From Pelobates cultripes (Eukaryota > Chordata > Amphibia > Anura > Pelobatidae): 64,000 bases of DNA. Below the pieces are notes generated by a model. The model ran no database searches and had not been told where the DNA came from. It was given only the letters and a program-made list of their open reading frames with translations. Shown here piece by piece: positions 55,631 to 64,000 of the stretch (the stretch's first letter is position 1; each line of letters opens with the position of its first letter). The translations under genes were made by a program, and so were the position numbers. The stretch spans positions 97,310,167 to 97,374,166 of the forward strand of contig OW240921.1 in assembly GCA_933207985.1 (NCBI GenBank), read 5' to 3'.

Positions 55631-56015
55631 CTTTGTCTCTTTACTGCCACTTGGATCTTAGTATTTTTCACTGACTGACAGGTTCTGCACTCACTACACT
55701 CCTTCTAAATGTAGATGCAATGTTGTGTAGTGGGGGTTTGTTAGATCCCCATTACACAAGACTTAGACAGCCCAGACCTCTAAACAGAACTCTGGGCTGC
55801 CTAAGTCATGTATGCTAGAGGTGTAACTAGGTGTAACTAGCCTTGAATGTGGATTGTTTCAAACAGAAACACTGCACATCCAGGCTCCTACCACCTTGAC
55901 CACTTGACAAATTACTGATGTGGTCATGGTAGTTGGAGTAACCTTTTAAGCACGGATTCTCTCTCATAGTGATACGTAGAAGTTATTTTATAATCCACAG
56001 TTGGGCCAAGGAATG
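55631..56015. other. No feature seen
   Basis: No supported feature. Confidence 0.4.
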
Positions 56016-56185
56016 CATACCTCACAAGTGTATTTAAGAGGGACAGTCCCTATTTTGGTGGTCTAAATGCCTCTGTCCCTCTTTTCTATCCTAATGTCCA
56101 TGTTTTCTTGGAGCTCCATATGGTTTGTGTTTATGAGTGTATAAAAGAGCTCCAAAGTGATAATACTCACTAATGTCAATTCTGC
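56016..56185. mobile_element. Fragment of the CATACNTCCC element
   Basis: Matches 51891-52075 over GGACAGTCCCTAT, CTCTTTTCT-TCCTAATGTC and GGAGCTCCATAT blocks. The right half is absent. Confidence 0.65.
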
Positions 56186-59048
56186 GCATATTTTGTGTCT
56201 CTTATGAGCTTGCACTGCATGCTGGCGGCAGACGTGAGAATTTTCACTTTTGCAAGCAGAGCGCCTGCGAGGGGAATAACGCTTTCCACTCCCTCCCATC
56301 ATGTGCACCTCCCTCCGTTGCTTTATTTTTTTATTTTATTGTTCAGCAGAATCTCCTCCCTCCCCACTCCCCTCGCCAACTCAGATTGCGTGTATGCACT
56401 TTGAGCACACAAAATGTTCTAATCGCAGTCTTCTGTATGGGAAGCCTTGAACTGGACCGAGCGAGGCCTCCTGTGACATCAGATGGAGGCTAAAGATCAA
56501 AGTTGCGATCTTTACCCGATGCTGGGTTGCAGGAAAGTTTAAACACAATTTTTTTTTTTAAATCACGGGAGGTCCTAAAAGCAATGCCCATGGGGACTAG
56601 CAAGTCTAAAAAAAGCTAATTGCAGGAAAGGGTTAGAGTATATACATGTGTATCTAATTTCTATGCTTACATTTATATGTTGGAATATGGACAAGCATTA
56701 AATGTAGTTCACTGGTGATCAGCTACTTAGCAGAAAGTATGGATCAATCGATGTGAGATTTCTCCATGGCATGATTTACATAATTGCATTTCTCAGGTGC
56801 ATGCATTTTCCGAGTCCTTGACTTCATGCCTCATTGCATACCTGAAGCTAATCATAGCACTGCAGTACACAGGTTTAATCATACCTAGCAGTTATCATGA
56901 CTTTATGCTCGCTGTGCGAGAGAGGTTGTCTACGGATGCTTCCCAGCCTAGGTTCTTTTTTTTTTTTTTGGCTTGCACCTGCAGATCAAGCACCCAACTG
57001 GAAATGGCTATATAAAATGTATATACAGTGATTTTGAACTGACCTACAGGGATTATAGATTTTAAGGTAACAGCTCGGAGTTTATGTCCGCTTATTTCAA
57101 TGTGAAATTTAGGAAACAACATAATACTAATAAAAGGCAATGTGCTGATACTTTTTCATAAAATCCTCCTAAATTTGGATCACTTGATTTAAGCCTAAAG
57201 GTGGATACCTTGGGCAAGAAGTATTTTTTATAAAAAAAAAAAAACACATTTATGCTTCTCATGATTGATGGCTGTGTGAAAAAGTGACTAACCATGTCCT
57301 GATCATTGCTCATGGGTGTATAGAGCATAGTTTATGTTTGCTGTATCCAACAGCTTTGAAACTCACAGAAACATCAAGGAATCCATGTTTACAATGGAAT
57401 AATGAGGCAAAGAGGTGATTCTTGTTGAACTAATTTGCATATGCCCACCCAGAATCCTTTGCGGTAGTAACATTACTGCAATTTTGAAATTTCTGTGGGA
57501 AAAACAAGCCTTATGGCTTGACTGGTGTACAGATTTGTGTTTAACAATGTATTGACTATCCACTGACTTCAGGTGGAAGGGGTATTCAAACATTGTTTTC
57601 CCCACCATAACTTTCGTGGTTTGTGTATTTGTGTGTGTGTATATAACACACACACACATCTATGTTCTTTGGGGGTTTATCTACTAAATAGTTTTTGTTT
57701 GTTTTTTTATTGAGTGTTCGTTTACGATGGTAGAGGATGATTGCAGTTTCACAAATGTAAATAGCCTGTGCTTCAGGTGGAGTTTAAAAGGTATGTACCT
57801 ACTGACCAAAAGTTAATAATTGAGGGGAAAAGACGCAGTAGTTCTTCAACTACTCCGTTTGAAATAATTGCAAGACTGACATAAATAAATCTATTGAAAA
57901 AAAAGCTCTATTGAAGCACTTAAGTGAATAAGCCCTTAAATATGCACAGCGAACGAGAATGCATTAAGTGACGTCTATGAATAGAATTATCCTCAGTTTA
58001 TCGTGAGATTACTCTTTGTACGCACAAGAAAATTAGCACAGTTGAGTTCTGGTTCATTTCCAGAGTAAAAATCTAATAAATAATACTTTTTGCTTTGATG
58101 CTACACAAAATACACTGTTGAATACACAAAGAACTTGCAACACATTTGCACAACAATAAATATATATTGCTTCAATTGATACAGTTATCCCTTTCGGTGC
58201 GCAATAATAACACAAAACAGTAGGCCAAACGTAGCAAGCAGCCGAAACTCAAATGTTTTGTTGGTGGGGGGGAGAGGATTTTCATAAGCCACAAATAAGT
58301 CAGTATTACAGGAATCTGTGTAATCTCAGCAGTTTCACAAAATTTTAGGCACTGAAGCTGTATTCAAATTACTGACAAGGTCACCAGCTGGGACATAACA
58401 CTCAATTCAATTATTTTATATTGTACCTTCAGGCTACATTCCAGAGTGACTCTTAAAGAATAATCAAACTTACTCAATAGGCAATCAAAATGAAATTACT
58501 TTATGTATGTACAACAAGGTTACAGACTTAGTAGAAGTCTGTAAAGCTAAGGATTTTCTCCCTATTCCCCATTAGACCTCATGCATAATAAACACAGTGA
58601 TTGTGGAATATTATGCGACTTTTTAAACGCCTGTTGGCTGAATGTAGGTGAAATGCCACGTTTATGCTACAAACAAATAGAGATTTTCTATAATGCATTA
58701 CCGCAGTGGGATCAGGTGAACCTTTATTATGTGAATGGTTTTTTTTTTCTTTCCTTTTCCTGCTAAATATCCAGTCTCCTGTTTACGTCAATGTAGCAAG
58801 ATCAATCTGGGTATTATGAATAGGTTGAGTAGACCAACATCAACTCAGTTAACCGTATCCATACAGTGGACATTAACAACTAAATTAAAATACATTTAAT
58901 TTCAAGCTAAACAATGTTTAAATTAATTAATACCTCCTGGTCTTTTCCTCTCCTTTGAACTTGTGCATTGTAGTTGTAGTGATTTGTTAAAATCCCCACT
59001 CTATACCCAGGACCCTACTCTATGATATCAGAAATATTTTTTCCTACT
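56186..59048. other. No gene recognised
   Basis: AT-rich. ATTTGCATATGCCCACCCAG at about 57431 resembles 14579 (ATTTGCATATGTCTACCCAG), marking a short dispersed repeat. No frame with motifs. Confidence 0.45.
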
Positions 59049-59540
59049 TGTCACGACAGTGACCCCTTCACACAGATGGTAACCCAGAAAGGGACGTATA
59101 CCGGACCTTAGGGTGGCCGGACTTAACGTCAAAGAATAGTCAAGAAAAAGCCGAGGATCAAGGGAGTACGGAAATCGGGATAAACGAGAAAGCCAAGCCA
59201 AAAGTCGGGGAGCCAGATAGGAGAATAGTCAGAACGGAAGCCAAGGGTCAAAATACCAGAAGAACAGATAATACAGTATAAGAGCACTAGGGGAACAATC
59301 AAGAACCACACTAGGGCACTGAGGGGTGGACAGGGATGCCCTTTTATACTAATGTGTGTGTCACTTTAAAGTCATGCCCCCAAAAGGTTCGGGAGCGTGA
59401 CCGCGTTTGAATTTTCACAGCAAAATTCTTATGACGTCGGCGCGCATGCGCCGCGTCATAAAATGGATTTCGCCCGAGCCGGGGAAATCGGCGGACACGT
59501 GCCGCGCGGGATCGGCGGACACAGGTAAGGTATCGTTACA
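59049..59540 (-). repeat. 3' LTR of the Gypsy element
   Basis: 492 bases. On the minus strand it starts TGTAACGATACC and ends GGTCACTGTCGTGACA. Base 59540 abuts the polypurine tract (59541-59552, G-rich on the minus strand). Confidence 0.93.
59341..59348 (-). promoter_or_regulatory. TATA box of the Gypsy LTR
   Basis: TATAAAAG on the minus strand, followed by GGCATCCC. Confidence 0.65.
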
Positions 59541-60267
59541 GTACCCCCCCTCGAGGACCGCCCCCAGGGCGGGCAGGACAGGGTCCGCGAGAACGACGCC
59601 TAGCAAAGGAACGGACTAGGCGAGGCGCGTGCACGTCCGAGGCATCCACCCATGACCTTTCCTCGGGACCATACCCCTTCCAATCCAACAGATACTGGAG
59701 CCGACCTCTAGAGACACGAGAGTCTAAAATAGATTTAACCTCATATTCGTCTTGGCCATCAACGAGTGTAGAAAGAGGAGACCTGGGTTTACGAGTAAAG
59801 CGATTACAAATCAAAGGTTTCAGAAGAGAAACATGAAAGGAATTGGGTATCCTCATATTAGCTGGTAAATCCAGACGATAACAGACTGGATTAATCCATT
59901 GGAGGATCCTAAAAGGACCAATGAATCGCGGAGCAAATTTCATAGAGGGAACTCGTAATTTAATATTGCGTGTACTTAACCACACTCTATCCCCCACTAT
60001 AAAATTCGGAGCATTCTTGCGCCGAGTGTCCGCTTTACTTTTTTGAGCATCGGTCTTATGAGTCAGGATACGCTTGACCCCTATCCAAGTTTCTTTCATA
60101 TTCCTTACAGTGTAGTCAACACTTGGCACTGCCGAGGATGAAAAGGAACTCGGAAGAGTAGTAGGGTCAAAGCCATAATTTATAAAAAAAGGGGCTATGT
60201 TGTGTTGATTCGTGAACCCAGTTATTGTGGGCGAATTCAGCCCAAGGGAGTGACTCCATCCAATCAT
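59536..60267 (-). pseudogene. Integrase C-terminus and chromodomain of Gypsy pol
   Basis: The frame carries the GPY/F-like segment (FIGPFRILQWINPVCYRLDL), then FHVSLLKPL, and a chromodomain (YEVKSILDSRVSRGRLQYLL, DWKGYGPEERSWVDASDV). Chromodomains target integration to chromatin with certain histone marks. This part is out of frame with the rest of pol: the T run read from 60189 to 60183 on the minus strand is seven long, and six would restore FFINYGF. So one base was probably gained. The frame ends beside the LTR, as normal for pol. Confidence 0.92.
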
Positions 60268-62347
60268 CTTGGTGATCGGAGATGAAGCAACGAAGGTACT
60301 GTTCTAGTGATTGATTCATTCTCTCAGTAACTCCGTTGGATTGGGGATGGTATGAAGAGGAGTGGTTAAGTTTGATACCTAACTGATCACAAAACGCTTT
60401 CCAAAACCTGGAAATAAACTGTGAGCCTCTGTCAGAGACTATGTCTGTAGGGATACCGTGTAAACGAACCACCTCCCTTATGAATATCGTGGCCAGTTCT
60501 GAGGATGAAGGAAGTTTAATTAAAGGGACTAGGTGGGTCATTTTGGAAAATCTATCGATGATAGTTAGAATTACCCGGTGATTTTTTGAAGGTGGCAGGT
60601 CTACTATGAAATCCATGGCGATACTTGACCATGGCATTTCGGGTATAGGTAATGGCATGAGGAGGCCTAAAGGGCGACTTTTAGGAGATTTATTAGAGGA
60701 ACAGATGTTACAGGCTAGGACATACTCTCGGACGTCCTTCTTGTAAGAAGGCCACCAGAATTGCTTTTCGAGTAGTGCTTCTGTTTTATGGATACCGGGA
60801 TGACCGGCCATCTTAGAGTCGTGTACCAAGGATAGGATTCGTCTTCTATAATGGAAAGGTACGTATAATTTCCCCTGAGGGATAGTTATGGAGTTGTGGT
60901 TTTGACATTTAGACAATACTTCTATTAAGCTAGAAGAGATTTTAGTACGTACTGTGGCAACTATTTGTGAAGTAGGGATTATGGTAGATAAATGGGTTAC
61001 TGGAGGAGATAGGTGCTCATGTTGTCGAGATAGGGCATCTGCTTTCGTATTCTTAGAACCGGGTCTGTATGTCACTATGTAGTTAAAACGTGTTAGGAAC
61101 AAAGACCAACGAATCTGCCTGTCAGACATTCTTTTAGCTTCTCCAAAATAGGAAAGATTCTTGTGATCAGTGAGGATGATGATTGGTTCAGATGTCCCCT
61201 CTAATAGATGCCGCCATTCTTTGAGTGCTGAAATGATAGCCAACAATTTCCTATCTCCTATATCATATCTTCGTTCTGTTTCCGTCAGTTTTTTAGAAAA
61301 ATAGCCACAGGGATGTAGGGGTTGATCATTCGAGGATCTCTGAGAGAGTACAGCCCCTATCCCTGTCTCTGAAGCATCCACTTCTAACAAAAAAGGACGC
61401 AAAGGATTAGGGTGACTTAACACCGGGGCTGAAGAAAAGGCTAGCTTCAATTTTTCAAAGGCTTCCTTAGCTTCGGTACTCCACACTGTATGACTTCTAT
61501 TCTTCTTTGTCATAGCGGTAATAGGAGCGGTAATAGAGGAAAATCCTCTGATAAACTTTCTATAGTAATTAGCAAACCCCAGGAAACGTTGGATGGCTTT
61601 AAGTCCAATGGGTAGGGGCCAATTTAAAATTGCTTCCAGTTTTTTAGGTTCCATTTGAAAGCCAGAACCTGAAATTATGTAACCCAAGAAATTAACCTTC
61701 TCCACGTCAAATAAACGTTTTTCTAATTTACAGTAGAGTCCATTTTTCAATAATTTGGATAAAACTATTCTAATGTGTCTATGGTGCTCCTTGATATTCT
61801 TAGAGTAGATGAGTATGTCATCTAAATAAACAACAACAAACATTTGTAGACAGTCCCTTAATACATCGTTTATGAAATCTTGAAAGACTGCCGGAGCGTT
61901 GCATAAGCCGAAGGGCATAACCCTATATTGATAATGGCCATAGCGAGTATTGAAGGCCGTTTTCCACTCATGTCCCTTCTTAATTCAAACTAGATTATAA
62001 GCTCCCCGTAAATCTAGCTTAGTGAATATGGTAGCACCCTTCAACCTATCAAAAAGCTCAGTAATGAGCGGGATAGGATATGCATTTCGTATTGTTATTT
62101 TATTTAATCCCCGATAATCGATGCAGGGTCTCAAGTCACCTTCCTTTTTGGAAACAAAAAAAAACCCTGCACCAGCTGGGGAGGATGACTTGGTAATAAA
62201 ACCCTTCTTCAAATTCTCTGTGATGTATTCTTCAAGTACTTTGTTTTCTGTCACAGAGAGGGGATACACGGTACCCCTAGGGGGCATAGTACCAGGCAAC
62301 AAATCAATAGCGCAGTCATAAGAACGATGGGGTGGTAATTTGTTTGC
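60167..62347 (-). pseudogene. Gypsy RT, RNase H and integrase core
   Basis: This is the polymerase part of pol. It opens after a TAA (62348-62350); [19 protein letters not shown] and KLDLRGAYN (motif A) follow. A TGA at 61985-61987 then interrupts (V-stop-IKKGHEWKTAFN; CGA to TGA is the likely change). From 61918: YLDD at residues 31-34, RNase H D181 (EVDASETGIGAVLS), the integrase zinc finger H373, H377, C403, C406 and the integrase triad D436, D496 (SDRGSQF), E532 (NGVTERMN). All catalytic residues are present apart from the stops. All pieces share one frame until the frameshift near 60185. Confidence 0.95.
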
Positions 62348-62977
62348 TTACCTTGGTTCAAAGACTGCCTTGAGATCCTGATATGTTTTGGGTACTCGAG
62401 TGGTTAATGGTTCCATGGTAGGAACGTTGAGGAGTCCTATAGGTTTAACTCGACTGATACACTCCTTAAAACAAGAGTCACCCCATTTCACAATCTCTTT
62501 TCTCTCCCAGTTAATTAGAGGATTATGCTTGGTAAGCCAAGGAAACCCAAGTATAATCGGAAAGGTGGGAGAAGGTATTTGCTGTAGGGTTATGGTTTCT
62601 TTATGCAACGAACCTACAGTCAAGACTAAGGGTTTGGATTCTTGTGTAATAAAAGGAATGGATAATGGTCTACCATCTATGGCCTCAACGGCCAAGGGTG
62701 TTGATCTTTCTCGAAATGGGAGGTTGTGATGTTGGCCGAAAGTACGGTCGATAAAGTTCTCAGCTGCCCCAGAGTCTATTAGCGCAGAGGTAGTTATTAA
62801 CTTTCCCTCCCATTCTATGGTTATCGGTAGAAGAAGCCTGAGTTCTTTCCTATCTTGGAAGGAGGACATACACGTTACACCCAAGGCCTGTCCTCCTTGA
62901 GGGCTTAGGCGTTGGAGTTTTCCGGCCTGCTTGGGCAGTGTAGGCGGGTATGTCCTCTTTTCCCACAATACATACAA
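62348..62977 (-). pseudogene. Gypsy aspartic protease region of pol
   Basis: TSALIDSGAAENFID holds the DSG active-site motif, and ILGFPWLTKHNP the C-terminal ILGxxW motif. The frame overlaps the end of gag by 72 bases in the minus-one phase relative to gag, as expected when pol is made by minus-one frameshifting. A TAA at 62348-62350 after VFEPR breaks the continuation into RT; the frame is otherwise continuous. Confidence 0.92.
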
Positions 62978-63828
62978 AGTCCCTCCCTTCGTCTATATTG
63001 TCTCTCAGGTTCAGGCAACCGTGTGGCTCCCAATTGCATGGGTTCTGCTGGAGCGACAGTGGTTTCCTCAGACGAAGGAAACGTTAATGCCAGGCGTTCC
63101 GGCACACGCCTAGGTCTATCCCTGGTGTTTTGTCTATGTCGGAGACGTTCGTCTATATGTGCTAGATATGTAATTAATTCCTCCAACACATTAGGGAGGT
63201 CTCGGGTGGCTACCTCGTCTAAAAGTTTGTCAGAAAGTCCATTCATGAACACATCTACAAAGGCCTGCTCATTCCATCTGACCTCTGCAGCATGAGTGCG
63301 GAATTCTAGGGCATAGTCCACCAGGGAACGAGACCCTTGTCTCATTCGTAATAGGGTTTTAGCAGCATTAGTACGTCTTCCAGGGGGATCAAATGTTCTC
63401 CTAAAGGCTGCGACAAACTCTGCGTAGTTGAAAACTATGGGATTGTCATTTTCCCACAATGGATTGGCCCAAACTAGTGCTCTATCGACTAACAACGTTA
63501 TAATATAACCAATCTTTGCTCTATCGGTAGGATACGCCCTAGGATGAAGTTCAAAGTTAATACTAATTTGATTGAGGAAACCCCGACAACCCTTGGGATC
63601 ACCTCCATAACGGAGAGGGGATGTGGCATGGGCAGAAGACCCCCCTGCCGCCATCTCCAAATGAGGTTCCTGGGGTCTATGTCCCGGGATATGGTCCTCT
63701 GGCTGTAGATGTGCAGTCCGAGCTAACAAGGTCTGAACAGCTACAGCAAACTGGTCCATACGATGGTCCAGTTCCTCAAACCGATTATCAGGAACCGGGC
63801 CATGAGGATTAGCACCTGCAGGGTCCAT
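62905..63828 (-). CDS. Gypsy gag polyprotein
   Basis: An intact 307-codon frame starting MDPAGANPHG just inside the upstream LTR. It has the retrotransposon-gag core (RGFLNQISINFELHPRAYPT, ALVWANPLWE, FRRTFDPPGRR) and ends in a zinc knuckle C285-C288-H293-C298 (CMYCGKRGHTRLHC). Gag packages the RNA into virus-like particles. It appears unbroken, unlike pol. Confidence 0.95.
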   Translation of the reverse strand: MDPAGANPHGPVPDNRFEELDHRMDQFAVAVQTLLARTAHLQPEDHIPGHRPQEPHLEMAAGGSSAHATSPLRYGGDPKGCRGFLNQISINFELHPRAYPTDRAKIGYIITLLVDRALVWANPLWENDNPIVFNYAEFVAAFRRTFDPPGRRTNAAKTLLRMRQGSRSLVDYALEFRTHAAEVRWNEQAFVDVFMNGLSDKLLDEVATRDLPNVLEELITYLAHIDERLRHRQNTRDRPRRVPERLALTFPSSEETTVAPAEPMQLGATRLPEPERQYRRREGLCMYCGKRGHTRLHCPSRPENSNA

Positions 63829-63841
63829 GGCCCTAGTGTAA

Positions 63842-64000
63842 TGTCACGACAGTGACCCCTTCACACAGATGGTAACCCAGAAAGGGACGTATACCGGACC
63901 TTAGGGTGGCCGGACTTAACGTCAAAGAATAGTCAAGAAAAAGCCGAGGATCAAGGGAGTACGGAAATCGGGATAAACGAGAAAGCCAAGCCAAAAGTCG
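63842..64000 (-). repeat. 5' LTR of the Gypsy element, partial
   Basis: Identical to 59049-59207 as far as visible; the rest lies beyond the window. The gap to gag is only 13 bases, a very short leader for a primer-binding site. Confidence 0.93.

Larger units (their letters stand above)
59049..64000 (-). mobile_element. Gypsy chromovirus (Ty3/Gypsy with chromodomain), cut by window end
   Basis: LTRs at 59049-59540 and from 63842 on; between them, on the minus strand, gag, protease, RT, RNase H, integrase and chromodomain in the order of Ty3/Gypsy chromoviruses. The 159 bases of the upstream (right) LTR that are visible are identical to the left LTR, so the insertion is young. Yet pol has two stops and one frameshift. 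Confidence 0.95.

Noticed and set aside
56173..56493. 106-codon frame in a GC-richer stretch
   Set aside because: Overlaps a repeat fragment and has no motif or splice context.

Overview
The window is vertebrate nuclear DNA, most likely from a frog. I infer this from the transposon mix: Penelope-like elements with GIY-YIG, tyrosine-recombinase retroelements with an SGNH hydrolase, a chromodomain Gypsy element, Tc1/mariner with 200-base ends, L1/Tx1-type ORF1, L2 tails and many TTAA-flanked MITEs. It is AT-rich, with repeat-derived GC islands. I found no host gene, tRNA, rRNA or CRISPR. Every recognisable coding stretch belongs to a mobile element, and all but a few are broken.

Layout. 1-3023: right part of a hAT-like non-autonomous element whose interior is a long minisatellite. 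3024-11520: a Penelope-like element (PLE), split by a 72-base TTAA MITE in its endonuclease and by a complete non-autonomous LTR element (6285-10505, TSD GTATG) in its 3' region. 12179-13464: a second minisatellite-bearing element. 13886-14115: relic of another PLE lineage. 18600-20612: 3' half of a PLE (minus). 21101-21842: L1/Tx1-like ORF1 relic (minus). 22299-23873: Tc1 transposon with one frameshift. 25057-26701: two TTAA elements end to end, the first holding an orphan 262-base repeat also present at 16595. 28633-31818: minisatellite element, MITE and an inverted-repeat element. 35479-37020: decayed mariner and an L2 tail.

41730-46710: two adjacent Ngaro/DIRS-type relics (gag-like piece, RNase H, tyrosine recombinase, SGNH hydrolase), the second split by a PLE tail. 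47496-49031: hAT MITE (8-base TSD) and a solo LTR (5-base TSD). 50457-51486: a local duplication. 53433-54612: a complete hAT-like element (8-base TSD) that is mostly minisatellite. 59049-64000: a Gypsy chromovirus on the minus strand, running off the window, with identical visible LTR sequence but two stops and a frameshift in pol.

The most unusual signal is in the PLE tails. In three copies, two units each, the order is GGGGATTATACCAC-like box, a short hairpin whose stem changes with pairing kept, about 7 bases, then GTGAGTA. A hammerhead-like GAAAC motif lies upstream in each. Other points are a PLE frame change at a perfect A_AAA_AAG site, an unknown repetitive protein in the LTR element, a TCTCGCGAGA/X-box module inside a transposon, and minisatellites riding inside hAT-like elements. 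Element edges without stated target duplications are estimates by eye.
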